In this document: piece by piece, positions 27,205 through 35,702 of the stretch
How positions within the stretch are numbered: the first letter of the stretch is position 1
Layout of the letters: each line of letters starts with the position of its first letter
Assembly: GCA_965242975.1 (NCBI GenBank)
Contig: CBDETS010000007.1
Location: 744,001-808,000 of the forward strand
Direction of reading: 5' to 3'
Origin: JAPPHA01 sp965242975
Lineage (GTDB): Bacteria; Pseudomonadota; Alphaproteobacteria; Rhodobacterales; Rhodobacteraceae
Length of the DNA stretch: 64,000 nt
The notes under the pieces: generated by a model
Databases searched by the model: none
What the model saw: only the letters and a program-made list of their open reading frames with translations
Told to the model about the DNA's origin: nothing
Translations under genes and position numbers: made by a program

Positions 27205-28800
27205 GGGGCCGGGTAGGAGGGGTCGTTACCGAGCCCCTCCATCCCACAGATCCGGACATGCCCGCATTAGAGCATCCGGCTCCTCGCATGGCAGATTCGC
27301 ATAACCTAAGCGGCTATCCGGGTTCGTTGCGGTGACACGCTTGCGAGGCACAGCGTCCTCACGTGTTTCCCTCCCCCGGTTCTGTCCATGCGACGCTCCG
27401 CTGTCGGGTAGGGCACTGGCGCGCGCACCCGTAGGTGGAGGGTTTCCAGCCCCGCCCTTTCGGTTGCGAGGTGGGTTCACAGTTCCACCATAGGCCACGT
27501 TTCCAGCCGCCCCCCCTGAAATTCCGTACGTCGGGTTTTCCCACGGTACGGCTTCAAGCATCAGGCACCTTGCAGTTCAGTGCGCAGCCTTCCGCAGCGC
27601 CCTCAAGGTTAAGGCCAACCCCGCCATACCCCGTTCAGGTTCCACGTTTACTCCGCCCTTCGACGAGGCCGCAATCCGTAGTGCAATTCCGCCTCTATGT
27701 GCGGAACACCGGCCGCGGCAACGCCACCTGTGCCCAGAGGTCCTCGCTCAAGGCGGGTTATGTTGTCCCGCCCTTCACCGCTTGTCGACCTCATCCGCCA
27801 GTCAGGAAGGCTCCAGCCCATTTCCCGGCATCGCCGGTTATAGGACCGGTCCTTGACATTCGTAGGGTCATCCTGTCTGCCCTCCTCACCTTCCGGACTT
27901 TCACCGCTGTACTGTCCAGGATTGCCACCTTCAGTTTACGCCGGGAGACCCGATGCGTGCTCCTCAGTTCTTCCGCATCGGCACTGGCCATCGAGTAGAG
28001 GAAAGAAACCCTTGGCATCTCCGATATGTCCGCTTGAATCAGCTTCGTGCGGGACCCGATTTCGGCGTCTGATCCGTTCGCTTTCGCTGCGGCCCTCCTG
28101 TTTGCTTGCCCCCCGAGCTGACCAGACCTGAGAGGCTCAGCGTCCTCCCGGCCTTCCAGGGCTTTTACTTCCGGGCTTTCAGGTCGTCGGGTCACCCCGT
28201 GCGCCTGCCGGATATCACTACGACGCCAAACTGAGAATTGCGTCGGCGGGACTTTCACCCGCAAGCACAGCAGCTAGTCTCGCTGCACTTCCTCCACCGG
28301 GTCCCGATGGTCTCGGTTCCCCGCCTTCACAGGTACTATCAGAGCGCTCCGACTCCCGATCCCGCCTCCCGTGGGCTTATTGTTTCGCCGTCCGGTACCG
28401 TGCGTAGCCTGCTGGGGTTCGTTCCCGCTCTTAACGCTCCCGGCATCGTGCAGGCCCGATGCCGGACCGGGGTCTGGATTGATCTCGCTGGCCTTCCCAC
28501 TCCAGCCTTTTCCACGCACGGACGGAACCGGGCCTCCCAGGTTCCCTGGCGGTCCATCTACAGCTTTGCAACGTTCCCGCGACCCCGGACGGCCCGTCAC
28601 GCCTCGCCATGGCGGCGTTTCCGGTGCTGCCCCCGCTATCGGTAGCACGAAGGCACCATCATTGTGAATTTCGAGGTTCAATAGCGCTGCTTCACTGCCC
28701 GCTGTGTACGCTTCACGACGCACGTTGCCGTACGCCATGCAACACGCGCTTCCGGCCGGCTGGCTAGCCTTTACCGGACGGGAGTTTCACCCGCTGGACC
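27205..28800 (-). ncRNA. group II intron-like RNA without a reverse transcriptase gene
   Basis: Read on the minus strand, the 3' end carries a domain V of exactly 34 bases (27249-27282). It begins GAGCCGGATG, so the AGC catalytic triad is present, and ends CATGTCCGGATC, with the expected stem. Domain VI follows: stem GGAGGGG/CCCCTCC, an unpaired A in TCCTACCC as branch point, and an end near 27205-27208. Further upstream are domain I type elements: GGTGAAACTCCC near 28787, GCGTACGGCAACGTGCG near 28720, GGGTGAAAGTCCC near 28254 and GGTGAAAGTCC near 27920. No reverse-transcriptase motif appears in any frame. The 5' boundary is uncertain; no clear GTGYG is seen at 28800, while GTGCTTGC occurs at 28267. 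Confidence 0.65.
27249..27282 (-). ncRNA. group II intron domain V
   Basis: 34-base hairpin with the catalytic AGC triad at positions 2-4 and a CTAAT-type terminal loop region. The stem is complete except for a G/A opposition at position 3/32, where most introns have a G-U wobble, so activity is possible but not assured. Confidence 0.75.
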
Positions 28801-28870
28801 GTGATGTTGGGTTTCAGTTTTGATCTACATCTCTACCTCCTCCCAGCCAGAGCTTGGCCTGCCGCAAACC

Positions 28871-30439
28871 GATTCTCATATGGGGACAATTTCGGAGTTT
28901 TCCGCGTCGTCGTGACTTTGCCAGTATGGGCCCAGGATTTTCCACGCCTCATCGAAGCGGTCTGACATCACCAATGCCCGCAACGAGAGGATTGCCTCGC
29001 CACCTGACATGCTCCAGGTCATGCCCGACCCTTTGAGTCGCTGGGTGACGAGAAGCTTGTTCGTCGCCTCCACGATTCCGCTCCCAACCATCAGGTTCTC
29101 AGCCCTGTAGGCGGCGTAGTCCATGCGGTCGCGATTATTGATGAAATAGCCGACGACGCCGGAGACCGAGGGCGCGCGCCGGCGGGCCAGATAGCGCAGA
29201 GACGCGATCACCCAATCGACGCCCCCGGGTTCGGTGAGCAGTATCCGGCGAAGCGCGCGCCAGCGTTTCAGCCCGCGCTCGCTGTCCGTGCCATAGGCTT
29301 GGTCCACGGCTTTCTTAAGGCTTTGAGCCGCATCAAAAAAGTCGAGGACCTGGTCCGCTGCCGGGAAGGCCCTTTCCAGGAAACGCCAGTTGTCATGGGC
29401 ACCGTTCGCGATCGTCACCAGGCGAAGGTCCGGGCGTTTCGCCAGGATCGCGTCCACCTCGTCGACCACGAGTTCCTTCAGGCGGCGCTTGTTCCGCTCC
29501 GGCATGCGGCCATGGCGGATCGTGCGGAGAAGCTCCCCCTCGGCGGTTCCGAGAGAGACCGTGGCGCAGGCCGCCTCCCGCCATTCGACGCCGCCTTCGC
29601 CCTTGTTTGCACGGGCTTCCGCCAGCATCGGCACCATGACGCCGTCGATCTGGATGCTGGCCACTGCCGCCGTGTCCGGAACCTCCTCCTGGTCGCGGAT
29701 CCGCGCAAGGGCGTCCCGCGCGATCTCCTCCCACCGCCGCCCGGCCGCCTTGTAGAGACGCACCAGGCTCGCGACGCTCGGACGCATCCCGCCCTGCTGA
29801 CGGAAGCTGCGGACGCAGTCCCGCGGCGGCAGCTGGGCCAGACGGAGGAGGGCGCTGCGCGCTGCGTCCAGAAGCTCTCGATCAGCCCGGCGCGCCGGTC
29901 CACCGGAAACAGCGACGGGCGCCCCTTGCGCCGGTAGCGGGGATGCGCGTACTCGATCGCTCCGAAGGACGTCATCACCCGCTTGCGCGAGACGTCCTCG
30001 CGCCGGTAGCTCTCCCCGTCATGCTCGATGCAGGCCGCGCCGTCGTCCAGCGACGCGAAGGCGGCGCGCATGATCGCCGCCGAAAGCCGGTCGCCTGCAC
30101 CGGCAGCGCCGTCCTCGAGGATCTCGGAGGATCCGTGCCGGGAAAAAGCTTCCAGGCGCTCGTGTGTTCCCGCCATGTTCGCCACGAACTCGTCTGACAG
30201 ATGTCCCGGAAAGAGATGGCCGAGTTCCTCGCGCAAGGTAACAAGACGGCTCTCGGGAAACGTGGCGGGGCGATCGAAATCCATCCTTCCTGATGCACGG
30301 AACGGCACGCGTAGGGAAGCCGACGGGGCGGCCTGAAAGGCCAGAATCGTGACTCAACCGAGCGGATTAACAGCAACAGGCGAACATATAGTGTCTGAAA
30401 GATGAACAAAAAGGGAATAACCTACCCCATATCAGAAAC
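28871..30439 (-). mobile_element. ISKra4-family insertion sequence
   Basis: About 1.57 kb bounded by inverted repeats: TTCTCATATGGGG at 28873-28885 and the complement of TTCTGATATGGGG at 30425-30437 (12 of 13 identical, with some further matches outward). It contains a transposase reading frame broken in the middle. No target-site duplication is evident. It sits about 70 bases from the 5' edge of the intron-like RNA and just upstream of lipA. Confidence 0.8.
28876..30284 (-). pseudogene. ISKra4-family transposase, frameshifted
   Basis: The N-terminal part (from about 30284, beginning MDFDRPATFPESRLVTL) includes the IEYAHPRYRRKGRPSLFPVD segment. It runs in one frame to roughly 29860; the C-terminal 300 residues lie in another frame (29787-28876). 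Reading across with a shift of one base restores SALLRLAQLPPRDCVRSF, so one base was lost near 29855-29870. No classical slippery heptamer is present, which argues for mutation over programmed shifting. The C-terminal part keeps the first Asp (SIQIDGVMVP) and last Glu (VGSGIVEATNKLL). The middle motif reads IANGAHDNW where an Asp is expected instead of Asn. The stop codon falls inside the left repeat. Probably inactive. Confidence 0.82.
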
Positions 30440-30765
30440 GCATCCGTTGCGTTCGGTCGCCTGGAACCGGCGCATCGGCCGACGTTGCCGGCATTCGGTT
30501 TCGGTTGATCACGGAGCGGCCGTTTCGGCCACGGAAAGTGCAGTCGAAAAGGAGGTTTGCGGGGTCGCGGTCGCACGCAACATGAAATCACCGGGATGAC
30601 TCGGACCGTGATCACGGGCCGCCGCTTCATGGTCAAACCCGGGTCCGGTGCCGATTTCGCGCCGCGGAGCCGTCACATTTGCGCAACTTCGCATTACCAT
30701 GTTTGTTCAGATCTGTTAGGTTGGCAGGGACATTCTTCGGAACGCAGGAACTGAGGAGAACGGCG
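30440..30765. other. intergenic region IS/lipA
   Basis: 326 bases between the insertion sequence and lipA. It must hold the lipA promoter; a TTACCA-17-TAGGTT pair near 30695-30723 is the best I can offer and is weak. A GGCCG/CGGCC hairpin lies near 30519-30531. Pyruvate dehydrogenase genes, often upstream of lipA in this class, are not here. Confidence 0.4.
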
Positions 30766-31722
30766 GTGACGACCGACAAGGAACCGGTTCGGGTCAGGCA
30801 TCCGGAACATGCCCGGAAACCTGCCACGCGTGCTCTCAGGAAGCCGCCATGGATTCGGGTCAAGGCTCCCGTTTCGGGCGGTTACGCACGGACGAGGGAG
30901 ATCATCCGCGACAACCGCCTTTCGACGGTTTGCGAAGAAGCCGCTTGTCCGAACATCGGAGAGTGCTGGTCCCAGGGTCACGCCACCATGATGATCATGG
31001 GTGACATCTGTACCCGGGGTTGCCGTTTCTGCAACGTGGCGACGGGCCGGCCGGATACGCTTGACCTCTTCGAGCCGGCCCGCGTTGCCCTGGCGGTTCA
31101 AAGGCTCGGCCTGAATCATGTTGTCATTACATCGGTCGATCGTGATGATCTCGAGGACGGAGGGGCAGAGCATTTCGCGCGAACGATCGCAGCAATCAAA
31201 CGACGCGCTCCGGAAACGACGGTGGAAGTTCTGACACCGGACTTTCTGAAATGCGCCAATTCCGCCCTCGATACCGTTGTCGATGCCGGTCCCGATGTCT
31301 TTAACCATAATCTTGAGACTGTTCCGGGGCTCTATCCGGAAGTCCGTCCCGGAGCGCGGTATTTTCACTCCTTGCGGCTGCTCCAGCGAGTCAAGGAACG
31401 AAACCCGGCGATGTTCACGAAATCAGGGATCATGGTCGGCCTCGGAGAGAGTCGGCTTGAAGTTCACCAGGTCATGGATGACCTGCGCTCCGCGGGAGTG
31501 GACTTCTTGACCATCGGTCAATACCTGCAGCCGACCCCAAAACACTATCCCGTCAAGAATTTTGTCACGCCCGATGAATTCAGGGAGCTTGACTCGGCGG
31601 CGGTCGGCAAGGGATTTCTGCTTGTTTCCGCCTCCCCGCTGACCCGGTCGAGCTATCATGCAGGGGAGGATTTCCGCCGCCTTCAGGACGCCCGGCGCCG
31701 GGCTTTCGCGAACGAGTCCTGA
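30766..31722 (+). CDS. lipA: lipoyl synthase LipA
   Basis: Radical-SAM enzyme inserting two sulfur atoms into octanoyl groups on E2 and GcvH proteins. The GTG at 30766 follows AGGAG by seven bases and gives 318 residues; an ATG at 30679 would add 29 residues not typical of the family. Both iron-sulfur sites are present: auxiliary cluster Cys56, Cys61 and Cys67 (CEEAACPNIGEC) and the radical-SAM triad Cys82, Cys86 and Cys89 (CTRGCRFC). The C-terminal RSSYHAGEDF supplies the serine ligand. An hpt gene on the other strand separates it from its usual neighbour, the Coq10/RatA gene. Confidence 0.97.
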   Translation: MTTDKEPVRVRHPEHARKPATRALRKPPWIRVKAPVSGGYARTREIIRDNRLSTVCEEAACPNIGECWSQGHATMMIMGDICTRGCRFCNVATGRPDTLDLFEPARVALAVQRLGLNHVVITSVDRDDLEDGGAEHFARTIAAIKRRAPETTVEVLTPDFLKCANSALDTVVDAGPDVFNHNLETVPGLYPEVRPGARYFHSLRLLQRVKERNPAMFTKSGIMVGLGESRLEVHQVMDDLRSAGVDFLTIGQYLQPTPKHYPVKNFVTPDEFRELDSAAVGKGFLLVSASPLTRSSYHAGEDFRRLQDARRRAFANES

Positions 31723-31947
31723 GACTTGCCTCGTGCCGAAAGTGTCAAGAATCGGTTCCGCAAGTTCGGGGAAGTAAAAGTCGAACCGTTCCCGAGCCAC
31801 GCAAACAAGACCGGCCGGGTACGGCCCGGTCGGAAATGGTTCCTTGGGAATGATCGTGTGATACGCGCCCGGCAGTTTGTTCATGCGAATGTGGACACGG
31901 CGCGAATTCTCATTCGGACCGAGGTGTGTCCCGACCCCCGATGTGGG

Positions 31948-32577
31948 TCAATCCGTAACGTCAGGGTCGTCGCCGAAGCGAACGGCGCCGATATAGGGGA
32001 GGTTCCGGTCATTTTGCGCATAGTCGATCCCGTAGCCAACGACGAACCGGTCGGGTATGGTGAACCCTGTCCATTTCGCGCTGACATCGACCTCGCGCCG
32101 CGAAGGCTTGTCAAGAAGAGCGCAGGCTTCGAGCCGGATGGGATTCCGCGCGTGAAGGAGCGTCAGAACATGGCTCAATGTACGCCCGGTGTCGACAATG
32201 TCTTCGACCACCAACACGTCCCGTCCTGAAACTTCGCCGCTCAGGTCTTTGATTATTCGAACTTCTTTCGACGAGTGCATCCCAAAACCATACGATGACG
32301 TTTCCATGAAATCGACTTCGACATGCAATTCCAGTTCGCGTACCAGATCGGCAATGAATACGAACGAGCCCCTGAGGAGGCCGACGACGACGAGTTGTTC
32401 GGTTCCGGCAAAATGGGAAGAAATGTCATTTGCGAGAGATTCAACCCGTGCGGCGATTGACTTGGCCGAAATCATGGGTTCGACAAGGTACGGCGTCCCT
32501 TCCAGATTCGTTCGCGGTACGGGTTCCCCGGCTCGGGACGGGTTCATCATGATGTCGAATCCAAATTGTCCGGACAT
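31948..32577 (-). CDS. hpt: hypoxanthine phosphoribosyltransferase
   Basis: Purine salvage: joins hypoxanthine or guanine to PRPP. The 209-residue protein shows VVGLLRGSFVFIADLVREL, METSSYGFGMHSSKEVRIIKDL and the PRPP loop VLVVEDIVDTGRTLSHV, ending with VVGYGIDYAQNDRNLPYIG. The N-terminal 35 residues before ISAKSIAARV are longer than usual; ATGs 27-30 bases downstream of the first are possible starts. It lies antisense between lipA and the Coq10/RatA gene, an arrangement I regard as an insertion into a conserved pair. Confidence 0.94.
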   Translation of the reverse strand: MSGQFGFDIMMNPSRAGEPVPRTNLEGTPYLVEPMISAKSIAARVESLANDISSHFAGTEQLVVVGLLRGSFVFIADLVRELELHVEVDFMETSSYGFGMHSSKEVRIIKDLSGEVSGRDVLVVEDIVDTGRTLSHVLTLLHARNPIRLEACALLDKPSRREVDVSAKWTGFTIPDRFVVGYGIDYAQNDRNLPYIGAVRFGDDPDVTD

Positions 32578-32654
32578 GACGACGTCAACGTGCGGGTAGA
32601 ACCATTGACCAGGCCTGAACCTGGTTCCAGGCTTGGCGTTGGAGGCAGGACTTG

Positions 32655-33140
32655 ATGACTCCTCAACGCATCACCAGAAGCGTGTCATGGTCAGCGCAGG
32701 AAATGTTTGACCTTGTCGCCGACATCGAAAGCTATCCCGAGTTTCTTCCGTGGTGCTCGGGTGCCAGGATCGAAAACCGCTGGTCAGATGAAGCAAAGGA
32801 ATACCTGGAGGCAGAACTCGTGCTGTCGTTCAAGGCGTTCAGGGAGTCATACCGAAGCCGGGTCGTCCTGGATCCGGATGTTCTTTCGATCGATGTCAGC
32901 AATCTGGAAGGATTCTTCAAAAGGCTGGATTCCCAATGGCACTTTGTTCCGAAAGGCGACGGCTGCGAAGTTCGATTCTTCATTGACTTTGAGTTCAAGT
33001 CCATTCTGCTCCGAAAAGTGGTCGGTGTCGCGTTCAAAATGGCCATGCAGCGGATCATTTTCGCATTCGAGGAACGGGCAAAGTCGCTCCACGATCAGGA
33101 CGCCGATGCCGAAAACGTGAGACCCGCAGCTTCCTTGTGA
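32655..33140 (+). CDS. Coq10/RatA-type START-domain protein
   Basis: Small polyketide-cyclase/START-like protein; relatives are the ubiquinone-binding Coq10 of mitochondria and E. coli RatA. 161 residues, with ITRSVSWSAQEMFDLVADIE, YPEFLPWCSGARI and the closing FEFKSILLRKVVGVAFKMA. The ATG at 32655 lies nine bases after GGAGG; a TTG one codon earlier is unlikely. In Alphaproteobacteria it normally follows lipA directly and a role in respiratory quinone function is most likely; the toxin name RatA is not supported here. Confidence 0.88.
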   Translation: MTPQRITRSVSWSAQEMFDLVADIESYPEFLPWCSGARIENRWSDEAKEYLEAELVLSFKAFRESYRSRVVLDPDVLSIDVSNLEGFFKRLDSQWHFVPKGDGCEVRFFIDFEFKSILLRKVVGVAFKMAMQRIIFAFEERAKSLHDQDADAENVRPAASL

Positions 33141-33154
33141 GAGGCCGCGGGTCT
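33120..33154. terminator. stem-loop at the end of the Coq10/RatA gene
   Basis: AGACCCGC and GCGGGTCT, eight paired bases with a 19-base loop that includes the stop codon. It lies between two converging genes. It is not followed by a proper T-run, so termination strength is doubtful. Confidence 0.35.
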
Positions 33155-33155
33155 T

Positions 33156-33175
33156 CCTGACCGGATTGCGTCAGG
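33156..33175. terminator. second short stem-loop between converging genes
   Basis: CCTGAC and GTCAGG around an 8-base loop, in the 61-base gap between the Coq10/RatA gene and amtB. Possible bidirectional terminator together with the preceding hairpin; no T-run. Confidence 0.3.
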
Positions 33176-33201
33176 CCGGAAATCGCGCGTGGCGGTTTCA
33201 C

Positions 33202-34383
33202 TCACGATGACAGGTTGTACGCCTGCTCGCCATGGGTGTTCAGGTCCAGCCCGGACTCTTCGATCTCGTCGGAAACGCGCATGGCAAAGACGAGGCCCGC
33301 GAGTTTGGCGAGAATTACGGTGGCAACGACGGTGAACACCCCGACGATGACTACAGACCCGCCCTGGGCTATGAAGCTCCCCTGTCCGAACACGGCGATC
33401 ATGAGAGTTCCGAAGATTCCGCCGATGCCGTGCACGGCGAACACATCAAGAGAGTCATCGATTTTCATCGTTTCCTTGACCAGCTTGCACGCTTCCTGGC
33501 AAAGGATGCCGGCGACACCGCCGATGATCAGGGCGCCGACCGGGCCCACGAACCCCGAAGCCGGGGTGATGGACGCCAATCCGGCGATGGTTCCGGTAAC
33601 CATGCCGACCAGGGAAACCTTGCCGAACTTGATCCGTTCCCAGAGTGCCCATGTAAGCGAAGCTGCGGCCGCCGATATGTGCGTGACGGTCAATGCCATT
33701 GCGGCCCCGCCATCGGCTGCAAGCTGAGACCCACCGTTGAAACCGAACCAGCCCACCCACAGCATTGCGGCCCCGATCATCACGTATCCGGGGTTGTGCG
33801 GTACGGCGTTTTTCTTGCCTCGACCGCCGAGCATGAACGCGAGGACAAGCGCGGTGATTCCGGCCGTCTCGTGCACCACGATCCCACCGGCGAAATCCCG
33901 AATCCCGACGTCACCGAAAATTCCGCCATCGGCGAGGAATCCACCGCCCCATATCCAGTGCGCGACCGGAGCGTAACAGACGAGTGACCAAAGCCCACAG
34001 AAAAGAAGAACGAATCCGAAGCTGATCCGCTCGACGAATGCACCAACGATGAGCGCAGGCGTGATGATGGCGAACGTCATCTGGAAGGCAAAAAACAGGA
34101 CCTCCGGTAACGTGCCGCTCAGGGAATCCGGTGTCACTCCGGCAAGAAAGGCGCGGTCAAATCCTCCCCAGATCCCTGACTGCCCTCCGCCGAACGCGAT
34201 CGAATATCCAAGTACAAGCCACAGCACACTGATGACGCAGGCGATTGCGTAACACTGCGTCAGTACTGACAAGACATTGCGTGCCCGAACGAGCCCGCCG
34301 TAAAACAGGGCCAGACCGGGCAGTGTCATGAACAGCACCAGTGCCGTTGCAACAATGATCCAGGCTGTGTCAGCTCCATTCAT
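33202..34383 (-). CDS. amtB: ammonium transporter Amt
   Basis: Inner-membrane channel-like ammonium carrier. The 393-residue protein has eleven predicted helices and the pore histidines His171 (GGIVVHETAG) and His318 (FAVHGIGGIFG), plus the signature DFAGGIVVHETAGITALV. No signal-peptide-like leader is seen. No glnK/glnB gene sits beside it, unlike many Proteobacteria. The upstream gap carries a good sigma-70 type promoter; no sigma-54 (GG-N10-GC) element is evident. Together with ntrBC, ntrYX and glnE it belongs to nitrogen supply. Confidence 0.96.
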   Translation of the reverse strand: MNGADTAWIIVATALVLFMTLPGLALFYGGLVRARNVLSVLTQCYAIACVISVLWLVLGYSIAFGGGQSGIWGGFDRAFLAGVTPDSLSGTLPEVLFFAFQMTFAIITPALIVGAFVERISFGFVLLFCGLWSLVCYAPVAHWIWGGGFLADGGIFGDVGIRDFAGGIVVHETAGITALVLAFMLGGRGKKNAVPHNPGYVMIGAAMLWVGWFGFNGGSQLAADGGAAMALTVTHISAAAASLTWALWERIKFGKVSLVGMVTGTIAGLASITPASGFVGPVGALIIGGVAGILCQEACKLVKETMKIDDSLDVFAVHGIGGIFGTLMIAVFGQGSFIAQGGSVVIVGVFTVVATVILAKLAGLVFAMRVSDEIEESGLDLNTHGEQAYNLSS

Positions 34384-34481
34384 GAACGATTCCTCTCTTG
34401 TTTGGATTCCTCAGTAGGCGTGACGAAAAGACCGCGTGGCATCAGGATTCAACCCGAAGCCGGGAAAAATCCACGAATACC

Positions 34482-34496
34482 GCACGTTCATGTGCA
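34482..34496. promoter_or_regulatory. imperfect dyad downstream of the amtB promoter
   Basis: GCAC and GTGCA halves six to seven bases apart, about 7-21 bases after the predicted transcription start of amtB. It resembles the NtrC site consensus TGCAC-N7-GTGCA but the spacing is one base short and its position would suit repression more than activation. Confidence 0.2.
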
Positions 34497-34509
34497 AAAT
34501 TGATCAAAA

Positions 34510-34538
34510 ATTATACAAAATGTCCGTTGTGTAATCAA
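34510..34538 (-). promoter_or_regulatory. sigma-70 type promoter of amtB
   Basis: On the minus strand: TTGATT, exactly 17 bases, TATAAT (a perfect -10), within a strikingly A/T-rich stretch of otherwise GC-rich DNA, about 127 bases before the amtB ATG. This is the best promoter match in the window. Confidence 0.65.
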
Positions 34539-34557
34539 AAAATAGGTATTTTCGCTG

Positions 34558-35082
34558 TCAACCCGGGGTGTCTTCACCTAGGAGGCTTGCTCTTGGCACT
34601 GCCAGGACAAGTTCCAGCGCCTGCATGACCGACATTTGGCGAACACTCGATCGCCCGAGAGCGCCAAAGTCAGTTTGGCGGCTGGTTGTCCGGCCGCCGC
34701 ATGCAACGGCGAAGCAAACCCGGCCCTCGGGTTTCGACTCGGACCCGCCGGGACCGGCAACTCCGGTTACCGCGACGGCGACACGGGCGCCCGATCGATT
34801 GACTGCACCCAGCGCCATCTCTCGGGCCACCTCTTCCGACACGGCTCCGAATTCTGAAATCGTCGTTCGCCGGACACCGAGCATTTCGACCTTGGAATCA
34901 TTGGAGTAGGTGAGAAACCCCCTCTCGAAGACGTCGGACGATCCGGGAATCTCCGTCAATGCGGCGGCGACCAGTCCACCCGTACAACTCTCGGCCGTCG
35001 CGATCATCAGTTCGAGCGAACGCAGTCTGTGCAGCAACCGTGCCGACAGTGAACTTATGCCATCACGTTCGTTCTGGACCAT
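34558..35082 (-). CDS. pncC: nicotinamide-nucleotide amidohydrolase PncC (CinA C-terminal domain)
   Basis: Deamidates NMN to nicotinate mononucleotide in pyridine nucleotide recycling. The 174-residue protein is the stand-alone CinA C-terminal domain: TAESCTGGLVAAALTEIPGS, FERGFLTYSNDSKVEMLGV and VTGVAGPGGSESKPEGRV. It lies between pgpA and amtB on the same strand, in the conserved neighbourhood of Coq10/RatA and pgpA. Confidence 0.94.
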   Translation of the reverse strand: MVQNERDGISSLSARLLHRLRSLELMIATAESCTGGLVAAALTEIPGSSDVFERGFLTYSNDSKVEMLGVRRTTISEFGAVSEEVAREMALGAVNRSGARVAVAVTGVAGPGGSESKPEGRVCFAVACGGRTTSRQTDFGALGRSSVRQMSVMQALELVLAVPRASLLGEDTPG

Positions 35083-35210
35083 GATGCGTCATTGGCCGTC
35101 TGTCTTGATCCGCCTCGCGAATTCGGCCCAATGCGCGAAGCGGACCCGGCAGGGCGTCATTTCCGACGTCCGATGTGCCGCCTACCGGGCAACGCTTCGA
35201 ACGTGAGTAC

Positions 35211-35702
35211 CTAGCGGGCCAAACCATGGGCAACGGCTCCAAGTATAGCGAGCAGCAACGCGGCGAGAATTCCCGCAGCGACGTCGTCGAGCATGATTGC
35301 TGCGGGTGACCGCATGCGGTCAAGTTGACTGATCGGCCACGGTTTTAGAATGTCCAATGCTCGAAACAGGACAAATGCGGCCAGAACTCCCGGCCAGGGG
35401 AGAACCAAGACGTTGGATCCATGTAGCCACAGCCCCAGCGGAAGCGGAAACAGGCTGATCAACTGTCCGGCGACCTCGTCGATGACGACTTCCGCCGGAT
35501 CGACGGCTCCGGCGACGCGGGAGGCCTCCGCAACGGTGGCGAAGCCGGCCGCGAGCACACCGGCGGTCAACAACGCATATCCGACGAAACCACCAACGGC
35601 GTAGACAAGAATTGCGACGGGTAGGGCCGCCAACGAGGCAAGTGTTCCCGGTGCATGGGAAACGTAACCGATACCAAGTACCGTTGCGATCAGTTTGTTC
35701 AT
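35211..35702 (-). CDS. pgpA: phosphatidylglycerophosphatase A PgpA
   Basis: Removes phosphate from phosphatidylglycerophosphate to make phosphatidylglycerol in the inner membrane. The 163-residue protein has four hydrophobic helices and the family motifs SHAPGTLASLAALPVA and VVIDEVAGQLISLFPLP, with the acidic metal site near the C-terminal MLDDVAAGI. Its ATG overlaps the end of ispDF by four bases, so the two are coupled. A 128-base gap without features separates it from pncC. Confidence 0.95.
   Translation of the reverse strand: MNKLIATVLGIGYVSHAPGTLASLAALPVAILVYAVGGFVGYALLTAGVLAAGFATVAEASRVAGAVDPAEVVIDEVAGQLISLFPLPLGLWLHGSNVLVLPWPGVLAAFVLFRALDILKPWPISQLDRMRSPAAIMLDDVAAGILAALLLAILGAVAHGLAR

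Noticed and set aside
27226..28738. Open frames inside the intron-like region (minus strand, 110-157 codons)
   Set aside because: They show no reverse-transcriptase or maturase motif; their sequence follows structured intron RNA elements, so they are treated as non-coding.
32655..33140. Calling the START-domain gene a RatA toxin of a toxin-antitoxin pair
   Set aside because: There is no RatB-like partner, and its lipA neighbourhood matches the quinone-linked Coq10 type found across Alphaproteobacteria.
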